Part shown: positions 21,662 through 35,364 of the stretch, one piece after another
Position numbering within the stretch: the stretch's first letter is position 1
How the letters are laid out: each line of letters begins with the position of its first letter
Assembly: GCF_965363235.1 (NCBI RefSeq)
Contig: NC_134844.1
Location: 22,240,646-22,304,645, forward strand
From: Mytilus galloprovincialis
Taxonomy: Eukaryota > Mollusca > Bivalvia > Mytilida > Mytilidae
DNA length: 64,000 nt
Direction of reading: 5' to 3'
Program-made: the position numbers and the translations under genes
Notes under the pieces: model-generated
Databases searched by the model: none
Told to the model about the DNA's origin: nothing
Seen by the model: the letters and a program-made list of their open reading frames with translations, nothing else

Positions 21662-22925
21662 TGTTTTGTATTTAACTGTCGTTGAATGTAGATTTTGCCC
21701 TACTAAAGTTGAAAGTGCTTTATCTTCAACGAGTGCAAAATGGCACAACACACAAGATTGTGACTGTATTAATGTTAAGATTTATCATTTTTACCTTTTA
21801 GTTTAAGATATTTTACATTTGGTATTTTTATGATAGTGGTAGCCCCAAATTATTTTATAAGTCTAGTATGAGATTGCATAATTATTGATTTGATATAACA
21901 ATGATTTATAAAACGGGTTAAATACTGATAGCAAACTACAATGTGAAGAGTTAAAAAAATATATCGAAAATGATTTATGAGTCATGAGTAAATATGGTTT
22001 CTTTCTTGCTTATAACTACATTTTAAAATCACCACAGCTACCAGGAACACTGTAAAATATTCATAGAAAGAATAGTCTTTATTACAGCTCGTTATTAGCT
22101 CAGATTTCCTATTGTTTTAATCAATTCTGTTGTCACGTTGTGATATTTAAAATAGCGAAGATGTATCTATAGGTTTTATGGGATAACGTGGGATATTAAT
22201 TCGTCCAGTAATTGAGCGATTATAATTAAAGGCACTTTAGTTAAAACACCAACAGTACTTTTTACATCTCATGTGTATAATAGAAAACGTGTTAAATCAG
22301 TGTTTATAATAAAATACACTCCGATTTTATAGTCATTGATTGAATGTTTTTATGTTCTGCCTCCAACGTGTCCAAAGACATGCTAGTCAATAGGCAGGTT
22401 TTCTAACAGAGGTGTAGCCCTCTGTCCAAATTATTGATTTGTTTCTCTAGTTTCGTTTATTTTAGTTTTTTTGTTCTTGTTTTTTCTGACTTATGCAAAT
22501 GTTCTATATACCAGACTAAGTATATATTCCCTTGAAAGCATAGTCTTAGAATTTCACATCAAGTTTAAAGTACGAAATGGCGCTGTTAATGTTTCATCCC
22601 ACTACTGGCTTGATACGAATGATGTTTAAGTTTTATAAACAGTTAATTTACAAAAATTGCGTATCAATGGTCATGTCAGTAATTGAGTGCTTATTGCAAG
22701 AAAAGTGATACTCTAGAAATTGGGACATCGACAACGTAGTTTGAAAAACTCATTAAAGATACCAGACTGATGAATAAATACACCAAATGGGCATTTTACC
22801 TACACAAGACTTATCAATGCTGCCAAAATCAATCATTCAAAAGGCATAAACAATTAAAATTGTTATACGATGGTGACTAATGTACCCATATTTTGACTAT
22901 TTTATTTATTGTGTCTGTTTAGTTA
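21662..22925. other. Unassigned AT-rich sequence
   Basis: Right flank of the Ngaro insertion. No gene, RNA or repeat copy that I can support. Confidence 0.4.
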
Positions 22926-23165
22926 ACGCATCAATGTAAATATAACGGAATTTGATGATACTGTCATCAAAGTGAGAGGGTTAGCGCTATAAAACCAGGT
23001 TTATTCCACCATTTTCTACATTTGAAAATGCCTGTACCAAGTCAGGAATGTGACAGTACTTGTCTATCCGTTTTTGATGCGTTTTGTTATTTGAATTTGC
23101 CATGTGATTATGGACTTTCCTATTTGATTTTCCTCTAAGTTCAGTATTGTGATTTTACTTTCTTT
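22926..23165 (+). repeat. Interspersed repeat with CCAAGTCAGGA anchor
   Basis: Near-identical in layout to 4151-4390: AATATAACGGAATTTGATGA left part, CCATTTTCTACATTTG block, CCAAGTCAGGAATGTGACAG, and the GATTATGGACTTTCC to TTGTGATTTTACTTT tail. Here it is not linked to a satellite array. Confidence 0.7.
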
Positions 23166-25070
23166 TAGGAAGTTGAAGAGCACGTTAAATCAAGAAATGT
23201 GTCTAAGGCTATCTTTGGCTCTGTGCATATAAAAAACATGCTTAATTCCAAACTAGTGTTTAAAGTATAATAAATGTTTTGGATTTGAGTAATTTTCTTC
23301 CGCAAAAGTGTTATCTTAAACGTTTTAATGAGTTTTAAATCTGGTCTGTCTATCGTTTTATCACGTGTTAATAGTTGCGTGGAAAATATATGTTTCATTC
23401 CATTTCCTATTGGCGATTAATCAATCCATATAGACTTAGATTGTAAGATTTAAAACCAAATAAAATATACCGTTTATGGAAATACACTTAAAGTTCTCTT
23501 TATTCGAATCTTCCGACACAAAATCATTTTTATCTTGTCCAAAGTCAAACAATTAATCTCTTCTTATTTTCAAATAAAGGAGAATACAAGACAATCCATT
23601 CGTTTATAGAACAATGCAACAATTCATCATCCAAATTTGTAGCACACAATATCATATTCTTAATATAGCAAATGGCAATTATAAAGGTACATTTGCATAC
23701 ATCGTATTACAGATAAAACTTATCGTATTACAGACAAAACTTAACAATAGACAGTCTTGCCAAATCTAAACGATTGCTTATTTTGAGAAGAAAAAATTAA
23801 CAGAGATTTTGAATCTTGGTGTTTACAAACCTTGGTAGTTTAAAGCATTTTAATCAATTAAAATAGTTTGCACCTCGGTGGATTTGTATGGACATTTATC
23901 CTGTTGAACCTTATGTTGATATTTTAATGTCTTTTTGGTAATTTTGTCGTTTGTTTGAATCTCATTGAAGAATACTCAACATATCTTTTAAAAAATGATG
24001 TTAACTTTCAGAGATGTTGATTAAATGTTTATTAGCATATTCTGATTAGATAATAATGAGTCAGCAACAAAAGACAATAAGGAACAAAGGAGACAATGTA
24101 TCTTGCTGAGGAACACGAATGAATAACGAATCAAACATTATATTACATTGAACTGTAACTTACAACGTACTTCAGTAACCACTGTCCTTCATTTAAGTTA
24201 GATGAATATATAGTGTGGTGATATTTAACCTGAAGAAGGCAGAAATCTTTTTTGTACGTCCCTATTTAACGACTAGTCAGTGTTCGTTTTGTTTAAAGTA
24301 TTAAAATAAAAATAGAAATAAAAGATAAACCAAGTGCTATTTTCATTTCAAAATTACATTTAAATTATTAGAAACCTCTTTAAAAAGTTGGAAAACGTTT
24401 AAATACGTTTGGTATCAGATTACGTTCATTTCTCCTTTTTGTTCTTTTATATAATGTTGATAGTGACTTAATTTTATAAGAAAGGCAGACATATTTTTTA
24501 TGCTGGAAAATGCATTGAAACAACCAGTCTATCAACATGATCAAGGTTTCTGTGCTTTTGCTACTGTTAGTGTAACTTTAAACCTGTTCTCCGATTCTTA
24601 ATGATACATGTAAAGCAAAATTTACTACATGCACCAGCTGTAACCAATAAATGACATAAAAGCTAGCGATGCCTACCAATAAATTACATCATGTGTTATT
24701 TTCAACTATTTTATTATCAAAAAGCTTCGATTTCAGGAAGACAGACCATTAAAAATATCACAAAGACATTGTTTGAATTGCGAAACACATGGCTTGATGC
24801 AATTGAATTGTAAAATAGTCGATTGAAATAAGCCTATATAAACCAGCATATTCCATAAATCCGTAAATTCTAATACAAAGAATACAAGAATATATTCCAC
24901 TACTTGAATATAATGGCAACAACAAAAATAATAACAAAAATCAACAACACAACTTATTAACAAAGAGATAAAGAATGTAAGATGAACACATAGGAGACTA
25001 CAACATTAAAAAGAGACTGGTTTTATGGAAGTTAATCGTTACAGTCTTAGAAATGATGACATGATGAATA
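23166..25070. other. Unassigned AT-rich sequence, 1.9 kb
   Basis: No feature that I can support. The short minus-strand frames at 23165-23398 and 24733-24963 have no recognisable content. Confidence 0.4.
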
Positions 25071-26900
25071 TATCAACTCATTGCTTACATAAATGATAAG
25101 ACCAATGTTAGCGTTGACTTACGATGCATTTTTTAAAAAACGTTTATTATTATAAATTTAAAAACTTAGACCTTTCTGCAAGATCAATATGACCCACATC
25201 GTTGACTTACGAGGAGTTCTTTTTGTGGAAGATCAGAGAAGGCTTATTGGCTCTGGCCTTTGTAAGTCTTGTATGATTTTTAATTTTAGTTTCTTGTGTA
25301 TAATTTGGAGTCTAGTATGACGTCCATTATCACTGAACTAGTATATATATATCTGTTTAGGGGCCAGCTGAAGGAAGACTTTGGGTGCGGGAGTTTCTCG
25401 CTGCATTATAGACCTATTGGTGACCTTCTGTTGTTGTCTGTTCTATGGTCAGATTGTTGTCTCTTTGACACATCCCCCATTTCCATTTTCAATTTTATTA
25501 TTATTATGAATATACAAATTTGGACCTTACAGCAAGGTTGATATGAGTCTTAGTATTGACTTGATATGTTTTCTTTGTAGCAGTAGGTCATAGACTGTAT
25601 GCTTATGAGTATTCTGAATTTAACACTTTGGATTATACATCAAGATTAATATGACACCTAACGCCAAATTGTGATGTTTTCTTTCTAGTGGTACGTAGTT
25701 CATAGACAGTCAGTTACTCAGTATTCTGAATTTAACAGTTCTGACCTCACGTCAAGAATAATATGAACCGTTGACTTACGAGGTTTTCTGTATATATAGA
25801 AGTGTTTAACGACCCTGACTCTGTATCGTTGTAGTTTAAGGTAGATAGGATTTTGAAAAAAAACATCGGTCTAGATCTTGAACAAAATGTGCAAATTTCG
25901 AAAGTAATATGTAATTTATGTGTAAGACTTTTCATTTAAATATAGAAAATAATGTGTTTTATCATATTTATGGCTGTATTTTACAAAAAAAACAGATTTT
26001 GGTTTTTCTTATACATTTTTTTTTAATTCTGACATTTAAGGGTAGAAAACTCAGATACAAAGGGAGATAACTGGATAAAGTGACTTTTGTAAAAGAATGT
26101 GTCATGAACTTACCTCTTTTATTATGTAGCAAGAAAACAAGTCCGGTGACCCCATTATTTCTTTTTCTTATCTGAAAGCATATTATTATCTTATCTTGAC
26201 ATTCTATGGTGTAGTTTTCTTTTTATGACCCATATTTGGGTTTTCCATGCAAAACCTATACAAAATCTGACAATTTTGCTCAACCCGTAGTGTGAAAAAG
26301 ACACGGTGACCCATATGTTTTATTATATTTTTGACAAAAACATGATATAAACTTCATTTTGACAAATTATCAAAATATTCTATGGCTTTAAAACAAGACA
26401 CCCCCCCCCCCCCCCACCCTACTACCTTAGAGACAGTCTATTGGTGTTGTTTTTTTACTTAACAGGTGATATTTTTTACCAATATGACGAAAGATAACCC
26501 AAGCAATGTAGTTTTTTTTGTTTGTAAACAAATCATATGTTTATTCCCTTGAAATTTCAGTTCAGACCACACAGCATTATTAAGACAGTCATTTGCGTCA
26601 ATTTATAACTTAGTCTTTATCATGTCATTTCATAAAAAGTCTCTTGGAATGAACTTAACAGTATAGTAATTACAGCAAGATTCAAACTTAGCAATGACGT
26701 CAAGGTTTTTTTCATCGTTGTAGTTCATATAAGGACTATAATGAGTACTTAAATAGTGCTGAACTTACAGCGTTTTTCAGACAGTCACCACATTACATAG
26801 AAAGTTATTATTATTATGATTTGAAAATCTCAAACATTTCAGCAAGATTAGTATGGCTTTCAGCATTCAACTTTCTTTCGATGTATAATTTCTTTAATAC
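25071..26900 (+). repeat. Degenerate tandem array, roughly 115-bp unit, interrupted
   Basis: Copies of a motif like CAGCAAGATTNATATGA, followed about 20-50 bp later by TTGACTTACGA and TTTTCTTTGTAG, start near 25172, 25531, 25644, 25748, 26673 and 26840. Divergence is high, so the array is old. A PLE tail at 25248-25505 splits it, and 25830-26640 no longer shows clear units. A C17-18 run lies at 26400-26417. Confidence 0.5.
25248..25505 (+). mobile_element. 5'-truncated PLE 3' tail inside the tandem array
   Basis: Matches the last part of 42580-42825 (CTCTGGCCTTTG, GGGGCCAGCTGAAGGA, GGGTGCGGGA, TGTTGTCTCTTTGACAC) and ends at the same CAATTTTA terminus, followed by TTATTATTATTA. It is the shortest of the four tails of this family in the window. 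Its constant 3' end and variable 5' end fit target-primed reverse transcription. Confidence 0.75.
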
Positions 26901-27700
26901 TGATCGATAACTTCTACATATATATTTGAACGAACATTATAGGATTTAGGAGCAACCCATTAAGTGCACATTAAACTGATGAATGATCCTTTCAATGCTT
27001 AACATTCTTGAAGCTCGGGAAGGCTTTTATATGATTTAAAAAAAACCGTGTTGGATTGTGCAACAACCATTACAATTTAAAGAAAGAACAACATAAAAAG
27101 TTAAACGAAAAGAGGCATTAGCGGCTCTTTGTTGGAGAGTTATTTCCATATATTTATTGGTTATTGGCACTCAAAATTTATGATTTCAAATATTTTGGAA
27201 AAGAAAAGTGTCAAACACAGCTCGGCGTATGGCTTATGAAGGAAAAGAAAGTGAATAGATCTCAAATGTCGTTGTTATAGGTATTCATCAACAATACATG
27301 CTTCCTCTCGTCTTTAAATGCAGGAATCAAGTACACCAAAAACACATATTCAGTTTCCATATTATTTGAGATACTTTTGGTTAACCAACGATTCCATATC
27401 GAATTTTCTGTAGACTCGAAATTATTAATGAACTTAAGAAAATCTATTGAAATTATGCAACTAATTAAAGAAAAACAATTGTGAACATTACACAGCTGAG
27501 TGCTTGTCCTGTAAAGTATATATAATGTGGGTGTGGAGGATCACCAAGGGCATATAACTTTGATAATTACTTTAATGATTTCGTGAAAGAAAGATATGGC
27601 CCCGATACGAGCATATGGTGCGATTGAGACACAATTTAGAATTATTTAGACTAAGAAGTTTCAGTTATTGCTCGAAAACGAATTATTTCCTTGTCATATA
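26901..27700. other. Unassigned AT-rich sequence
   Basis: No gene or repeat copy that I can support. Confidence 0.4.
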
Positions 27701-27852
27701 AAAAAGAAGATGTGGTATGATTGCCAATTAATGAGACAACTATCCACAAAAGACCAAAATGACACAGACATTAACAACTATAGGTCACCGTACGGCCTTC
27801 AACAATGAGCAAAGCCCATACCGCATAGTGAGCTATAAAAGGCTCCGATAAT
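27701..27852 (-). repeat. Mussel-type interspersed repeat R1, terminal piece
   Basis: Runs AAGATGTGGTATGATTGCCA, GAGACAACTATCCACA, GGTCACCGTACGGCCTTCAA and CCCATACCGCATAGTGAGCT. It is the reverse complement of the end of 29096-29432 and truncated after about 150 bp. Confidence 0.8.
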
Positions 27853-27954
27853 ATCCATATTCGAAATACCAGCTTGATTATTATATGACATTATCAGTTT
27901 GATAAATAGTTCTTCCAAAATATACCTCACAATTTGTTCCTTTTTAATCCATAT

Positions 27955-28420
27955 TTTAGTGTTATATTTTACAATGCCATCAAAGTGCAAGGTTTGGCAT
28001 GCCACAGAACCAGGTTCAACCCACCATTTTTTTCTTTAAAAATGTCCTGTACCAAGTCAGGAAAATGGCCATTGTTATATCATAGTTCGTTTCTGTGTGT
28101 GTAACATTTTTACGTTGTGTTTCCGTTGTGTCATTTGTTTTCTCCTATATTTGAGTGTGAATTCACATTACTATAAGACGTGTCACGGTACTTTTCTATC
28201 CCAAATTCTTGTATTTGGTTTTGATGTTATATTGGTTATTCTCATCGGATTTTGTCTAATGCTTAGTCTGTTACTGTGTGTGTTACATTTTAATGTTGTG
28301 TCGTTGTTCACCTCTAATATTTAATGCGTTTCCCTCAGTTTTAGTTTGTTACCCCGAATTTGTTTTTTGTCCATAGATTTATGAGTTTTGAAAAGCGGTA
28401 TACTACTGTTGCCTTTATTT
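27955..28420 (+). repeat. Interspersed repeat R3 with CCAAGTCAGGA anchor
   Basis: Shares a long co-linear stretch with 43798-44110, including GTGTGAATTCACATTACT, GTATTTGGTTTTGATGTTAT, GGATTTTGTCTAATGCTTAG and TGAGTTTTGAACAGCGGTAT-like blocks. Its left part (GGCATGCCACAGAACCAGGT) matches 47669-47690. The 75-codon frame at 28097-28324 is this repeat. Confidence 0.75.
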
Positions 28421-29095
28421 AGTACAGCTAGTTTTTATCATTATCAACAGAAATGTATTCGTACATTTATTTATAGCATTGATGAAGTCTAAAAAATTAA
28501 AAAAAAAGTTAATGGCAATTCAAGAGACATAAGAAAAATCCTGTCGAAAATAAAGTCTTGTACACAAACACTAGTTTTAAGTCACTTAGGAGTATTGATG
28601 TTCTCCGAAACTGTTTAGAAAAAATATGTAAAATATTGTTGAAAATATGTTAATTGATGTGAAACTCATCCTACCCACTCGATTTCAGTTATCTGTGTAC
28701 TGTTTGTGAACTGTTGTTTGCTTATTTGCTTATTTTTCTTATGGTTATCATATTTTCTGCTTTTTTCAGCTTTGATTTAGGTTGCCCCCGCGCCTCTTGG
28801 TATTTTCTCTGATTATATGGAAGTGTACAATAAAAAAGTTATAACCAAAAAAATAAACAATTTAACCTAAATAATTTCTTAGATTGTTGAGTTCACATTA
28901 ACGATTGAATCTCATTAATTTATAAATAGTTTATAAATAAATGACAAGAGCAAGTAATCAAAGTAAATGGCAGCGTGTACTGTTTCCTGAGATGGTCCTG
29001 ATTCAAAACGAAAATAATTTGGAAAAAGAAGAAGTAATACACATCCATTAATATTTTTGTCCATCTGATGAGTAAAGCCTTTTTCAACTGATTTT
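28421..29095. other. Unassigned AT-rich sequence
   Basis: Nothing that I can support. Confidence 0.4.
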
Positions 29096-29432
29096 TAGGT
29101 CGTTCTTATGTTGTACTGTTATACCACTGTCCCAGGTTAGGGGAGGGTTGAAATCCCGCTAACATGTTTAACCCCGCCACATTATTTATGTATGTGCCTG
29201 TCCCAAGTCAGTTACATATTTGTTTTTCGTTCATATTTTTACATAAATAAGGCCGTTAGTTTTCTCGTTTGAATTGTTTTACATTGTCTTATCGGCTTAC
29301 TATGCGGTATGGGCTTTGCTCATTGTTGAAGGCCGTACGATGACCTATAGTTGTTAATGTCTGTGCTATTTTGGTCTTTTGTGGATAGTTGTCTCATTGG
29401 CAATCATACCACATCTTCTTTTTTATATATTC
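29096..29432 (+). repeat. Mussel-type interspersed repeat R1, well-kept copy
   Basis: Contains GTTCTTATGTTGTACTGTTA, a CCCAGGTTAGGGGAGGG block, CATGTTTAACCCCGCCACAT, GCCTGTCCCAAGTCAG, AAGGCCGTTAGTTTTCTCGT, CTATGCGGTATGGGCTTTGC, and an end at CATACCACATCTTCTTTTTT. The CCCGCC-to-AAGTCAG block is shared with the PLE tail at 42540-42585. Confidence 0.85.
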
Positions 29433-31436
29433 ATTAGCATTAAGTATCGTTGACTAAAATTTCAGGTGTATTGATATTTGTGAAATAGTATCAGAATATT
29501 ACAAGTATGTTATGCTGACCCATTAAAGATAGACCCAACAAAGTTTCATAAGCAGGTTCATTATGTTATGACGACCCATTAGAGATAGACCAACAAAGTT
29601 TCATTAGAAGTCGAATTTAAACCGCAAAATTGAACAAAAGTTGTTCAATTACCCTACCTGTTTTCTTCTATAAAAGTCTATTTTACTAACTTTTATACTG
29701 AAATGCAGTCGACTTTAGCGTTTGATGGTTCATTGATAACATTCTGGCGTATCACAAACAAACAACTTGTTACGTCTCATTGCATTGGCCGAAAGATTTA
29801 AATACAATAACAATGTAATAAGTGTGCACGTGAATTGACACAGGTGACCGACAATGGAATTTACTATGTTACTCAAACGTAAAAACAATGATGTCGTAGT
29901 TCGTAAAATACTGGCAGATGGATCTTGGTCATCAATTCTAATAATCTTGGATCGACCTTTCTAAACTTAAAAGTAATAAAGTTCACGCACACATATTGTT
30001 CCGATTGCTAAAGACTTTTGCATCCGTCGACATTATCTTCGATTAAAGTAGTATTGATCTGACAACCGCTGTGCATGTATACTTTAACGACCTTTAAATG
30101 AATGACAAATGACAACATTGTCATTTTTTGAATGACAATTAAATAGTGTTGGAAAGATAAAATAAATACACTTTTGTTTCTCGATTTTTTGTTTTGTGAA
30201 ATCAATTATGAAAAACGAAAACACTTTTGTTTTTCATTTTGGTTTTTAAGAAATCAAAAACGAAAAATGAAAACACTTTCGTTTTTTGTTTTTTGTTTAT
30301 GATATTTCAAAACGAAAAACGAATGGACGCAGATATACACGGACCCGGTGCCATGATTGGCAATCTCCGTTTTTTTCTTAACAAAGCATGGTTGGTTACA
30401 TGTTATGAATTTACTTACAATTTCGGGATTTTTTTTTCTTCAAGTAAACGGAATCAGAAAAAAATCGCTATCCTATGTCAAATATATAAAACTAGAATAT
30501 GAAGTGTTTGTAGAAAAGTACGGTTTCATTTTTCAAGTACAACGTTAATTCATCGAGTCCATTGAGTAAAAGAAAATGCAGGATAAGCAAGGGGGGAGGA
30601 ATAAATGAAAAAATATGTGAATTGAGTTTTTTTTTATCCTACATTGAACTTTTGATGTCGTCCCTTGATCTAGAGGAGACATTTAAATTGAATATTTAGA
30701 TGTGAAAACTGTTAAGATTTTAAAGTTTAAACTTTACTACCAATTGCAGAAAACTATAAAACCAATGAATTTCACATGAACATTTATAAAAGCTAGAATT
30801 GTGATTTGAATCATGTATGAGAATATGTCGATGGAAGCTTTAAACGACCTTGACCAGATATGTGAATATTAATCAGTCCATTCAACATTATAGTATGTGT
30901 GTTCTATTTTCGAAGGTGTGAGGTCGAAGGTTTGAATTGACCAATGGAAACGATCGTTCCTTAGAGAGTTAATCTAATAAAGTTTGTTTGACTGATTACG
31001 TCGCACTACCTTTCGCTAAGCTAAGCCGCATATGAGTGTAAATAAGCTTGATGCGATATTCTGTGGGTAGACAGAAAGTCTCATCTAATGTAGGTTATTC
31101 GTTATCTTTAATTTAGTAGATCTATTTTTAATAAAGATAAGAAGATAAAGATAACATTGATTTTAGTATTCTGAGTCACGTTCTGGTATATAAGATTCAA
31201 TTGTAAACTTTCTTCCTTAATAGACTTATTTATAATGGTATCAGTCCCTGGAGACTTATTACACGGCTATAATCATGTCAATATATCTTTGTTATGGAAA
31301 ATTCTGTCCATTTTCCTGTTGGTACCATTTTTGTTGTTATTACAGGTTCTTATGTACTTGAAAAAAGTTCTTGATTTTCTCTGCTTTATTTCTTCTAAGT
31401 TATATATACCTGTTACATATAAAATATATATATATA
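29433..31436. other. Unassigned sequence with two small local repeats
   Basis: A 2-copy tandem of about 60 bp lies at 29507-29603 (ATAGACCCAACAAAGTTTCA and a diverged partner). An A/T-rich block at 30165-30330 repeats AAAACGAAAA and CACTTTTGTTTTT motifs in both orientations, so it can fold on itself. No gene that I can support: frames at 30008, 30227 and 31235 are unconvincing. Confidence 0.4.
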
Positions 31437-31575
31437 TAAATGATGTGGTATGATAGTCCATGAGACAACTTATCACCAGAAACCAACACGAAGATGGTGT
31501 AAACAATTATTATACGTCACCGTATGTATACGGCCCTCAACAACGCTCGAAACTTATACCGTAAACTTCAAAGTG
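31437..31575 (-). repeat. Mussel-type interspersed repeat R1, diverged piece
   Basis: ATGTGGTATGATAGTCCATG, GAGACAACTTATCACCAGA, GTCACCGTATG and ACGGCCCTCAACAA blocks in the same order as 27701-27852. Confidence 0.7.
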
Positions 31576-32040
31576 AAACTGCATAACATAATGTAAAACA
31601 ATGCAAACAAGAAAACCAACTGCCTGATTAATGCAAGAACTAATTATATAAAAGTAACTGAGATAAAAAAAAAATTATTACAGATAGCAACTCAAACCAA
31701 CTGAATAGTAAGTTCGGAACTTAGGAAAAAAACATACAGAATGTGGCATTGTTGCATATGGTTTTGAAACTTAATAGATTTTTTATAAACCGTGCATCAT
31801 GATAACGACATTATATCTACATATATGATGTTTTACATTAATGCGATTTCTGACTTGACAACAACACTTTATAATTGTATGTATCCGCGGCGCTTTTACT
31901 GGATTAACTTTAATCAAGGTTTCTCAAAACCAAAGATTTGAAGGTCAGGGATGTAGAAGAACTAAATTAGTATGACCAAACTGGGTCTAAAAAAACAAGC
32001 CAAATATATCCAAGAACAACGTTGCATGAGACACATTTTA
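31576..32040. other. Unassigned AT-rich sequence
   Basis: Nothing that I can support beyond a possible extension of the R1 piece to about 31625. Confidence 0.35.
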
Positions 32041-32580
32041 AAATCTATAAAAGAGGGGCGAAAGATAAAAGAGGGACAGTCAACTCAAAGACTGAAAATA
32101 AACGGAAAACGCCATGGCTAAAAAATAATAAAGACAAACATACAAATAATAGTACACAAGACACAACATAGAAAACTAAAAACTAAGCAAAACGAACCCA
32201 AACAAAACTGGGGGTGATCCCAGGTGCTCCGGAAGGGTAAGCAGTTTCTGTTCCACTTGTGGCACCCGTCGTGTTGCTTGTGTTATTAAAATATGGTAAA
32301 TAGTCTAACTCGGTAGGTCACTTCGTGAAAAAAAGACGGGTATTATAGTTACGATATAAGGAACATATCCAATATCATCTGTGAAACGATTATTTCATAA
32401 CGGTCAACCAACTCGTGATGGCGTCCGTAAAATCTACGAAGGGATGATTTCAAATTCACCATTTTGAACTTTTGATTTAATAGCTTCCTTGTGAGCAGCA
32501 ATCCTCTATCAAGGAAATCATGACAGGAAATACAAGCCCGGGAATATCGTACCAATTGAGAGATATAAACTGAACGATGT
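32041..32580 (-). mobile_element. 5'-truncated PLE: end of the RT frame plus 3' tail
   Basis: On the minus strand the frame at 32555-32349 reads RACISCHDFLDRGLLLTRKL and further on YGRHHELVDRY. It matches the C-terminal end of the reverse transcriptase at 10900-11095. The tail down to 32041 (GGAGCACCTGGGATCACCCC, AGCCATGGCGTTTTCCG and GACTGTCCCTCTTTTATC on the minus strand) matches 11215-11400. Only the last sixty or so codons of the protein are kept. Confidence 0.8.
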
Positions 32581-33389
32581 AAAAATTATTTATTTACAAC
32601 ACTTCTGCGCTAATGATAAACCGAAAAGATTCCCAATTAAGCTTATTCAAGAAACATGTCATGTTTTCTCTGTAGTTGGAATTAAGGCGAATGTAGCTAA
32701 CCGATATTTAAACTCGTAGATACATTAAGAATAGACATATAAAGGTACATTTGTAACAAACAAGTACTGAAGGAAATATACAAACTGATGGTAATCGTAT
32801 TTTAATGATACTGATATGTTTAATACCTCCTTTTGTACAAGTTGTAACGAAAATAATTTCCAATCTGAGAAGAGAAAAAACTATCCATATGCATAGCAGA
32901 TGAAATACACATAGCTCGTTTTTCTTCATTACATGACCAAATATTAAAAAATTAAGGCTCGCGAGAAAGAGACAAAAAAAACAACGCTATTCAAGATTAA
33001 TAGGTAATAAATGGTGTAGTCTATGCGAAAAGAGTATCAACGCACTATTTTAATTATCTATCAAACTTGACCTAGAGTCTATGTAATTGTTAATGAACAT
33101 TATTCTCAGATGAACTGACAATGTAGTTCAGTGCATCTATTAGGCCGATAGAAGAACCTAAAATATACAGAAGTATATCACACGATTTCGGGAATATTCA
33201 TTTAATTCTCTAGTAGCTCAATTTTACACCCAGTGTCTTCTCGAGGTCGTATTTATACATGAAAGCATGCAAAGCAGAACAGTCAGAAGAGGGTTGGTAA
33301 ATTCATTAATTACATAAAAATATGTTTTTGAGTTTTTATTTTCAGATGAAACCAAAGCTTGCAAGATTTTATTTATTGACACTGAACAG
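32581..33389. other. Unassigned AT-rich sequence
   Basis: No feature that I can support. Confidence 0.4.
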
Positions 33390-33832
33390 AGGAATATGTT
33401 AATTTATTTTAGATCGAGTAATAAAAAACCTGCTTCATAAACTTCAAGTCTTCATTAACAACTGCCTCAGGGTCATCCTTAACATCAGATCGCCTGAGAA
33501 GATACCAAACAAAGATCTTTAGGAAAAGACCAACCAATCCCTAGTTAATAAAGAGTTAAAAAAAAAGAGAAAATGGCGATGGATAGGACACACACTGATG
33601 AAGCCAAAAAATAACATTTCAAGGCAAGCCTTACAGTGGAACCCACAATGAAAGCGTAGCAGGGCAGACCAAGATACACCTGGAGAAGGAATGTTGCAGC
33701 CGAGATGGAGAAAGAAGGGTACAAGTGGCACGATCTGGAGAGGCTAGCAAAGAACAGAACAAGGTGGGGAAATATCGTTAGTGGCCTATGCCCCACCAAG
33801 GGGCAACAGGATTAAGCAAGCAAGAAAGCAAT
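33390..33832 (+). mobile_element. 5'-truncated LINE, C-terminal end of reverse transcriptase protein
   Basis: Conceptual translation of the plus strand gives pieces such as [30 protein letters not shown] and WHDLERLAKNRTRW, ending near VSGLCPTKG. This string of motifs is typical of the C-terminus of animal LINE ORF2 proteins. In-frame stops are present (for example within 33640-33660), so it is a pseudogene fragment. The minus-strand frames at 33519-33799 are its shadows. I cannot name the clade. Confidence 0.75.
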
Positions 33833-35364
33833 TGAAAGACGTTCAATTCGCAAACAATCAGTTGATTAAGGTGTTTTAGTAAGTTACTGATTTATTTTGA
33901 TGTGTTTCATTTTTATTATTTTTTTGTTGAAAATGTGTATTGCATCTAAATATGGTCTGACCACTGAACAACTTGAACTTTGAAGTAATGTTCTTAATGT
34001 GTTTTAGCTTTTAAGCTAGATCTAAGCCAGAAGCCATTTGAAAGGAAATTCACTATTATATTGAAAGACAGATAAAGAAAATTGATGGAGGATTACATCG
34101 TTTGAACACCAAGAACCCTTAAACAGTTGTAACTAATACGTCTTAGCATCGATTAAATGGCTACGTTCACTGTGTTTTGCTATTCTTGAGACGTCTAAAT
34201 GACATAAAAGAAAATCAATTCTTCCGTATTGAACTAACTACAGAGACAATTTTATTATATAAATTGAATGATTTGTACCATTAAAGTTGGTAAATAGCAT
34301 CACAACAACTTTCCAATAAGTCTTCATTCCAAAGTAATGCTGCATAGGCCAAATTATTTCAATATTTTACTTAGATACATTGAACATATTTGTTGCATAT
34401 AGAGTCAACTATATATGATCTGGAAGCTTGTCTATTGTTGCATTATGTTGACCTTTAGATGTCCTAATGGTTTTTGGTGGGTTTTTTTTTTGTGCTCGGT
34501 CGCTGAAACTTACGAATCTAATATTGCATTTTCTCAATAATATTTGACGACAAATAGGAAGTACTGATACTTTTGTCTATGATTGTTTATGAAACTGCAT
34601 TTAAAACCACGAAGATTTTTCTGAAATGTATATTAAACACCTATTACATCATGATAAGATAAAATAAAATCGCTACTATTTTAAAGTCACTATTACATCA
34701 TAGATGTTGTCCTCCATTCAATGCTTTGATTTGAAGATGGTTTCCTGAGCACCCAGTATTTCTTGATTCTAAGACTTTTATTGATTTTCGAAGAAGAAAA
34801 TGCCTTCAGCTTCTGCAATCTGTTTACCTCAAACAGTGGTATGAATCTTGATATACATATTGCTTATTAAAGCAAATACCATATTTAGTGTTGCTGCTTT
34901 GTGCTTTGTGCTTATGACACATAACAGTTTTATTCCGAATATCAATTAACAACTGTCACCTTGATTTACCAGAATACTTTCCAAGTGACCTAAATTGTTA
35001 AATAATTTAATCTAAAAGACAAATTGTTCAAAATAATTACTCTGCATAATCCTGAGTCTTGCAGTGTTTTGTTTTCCTTCAATTGTGATAAGTGTTAACA
35101 TATTTTTATTGATTGTATTTCTAAACACATACTTTGATCAGTCATATCTAATTCTCTCTTTCTGTTCATTAAACATTTAAACCCCTTTCAACTATTTTCG
35201 AACATAATCCAACAACACCATTGTTAAAAAAGAAAAAGACTAACAGAAAAACAAAAGTACAAACAACATAATCATTGAACATGGAAAAATAAAGAGAGAA
35301 CAACATCCGCTATCATCTGTGAAACAGACATTTCATTATCGTTTGCATTGGAAGGTACAACCGA
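33833..35364. other. Unassigned AT-rich sequence, 1.5 kb
   Basis: No gene, RNA or repeat copy that I can support. Confidence 0.4.

Noticed and set aside
33519-33799. Two minus-strand frames of 70-84 codons
   Set aside because: They are antisense to the plus-strand LINE fragment.
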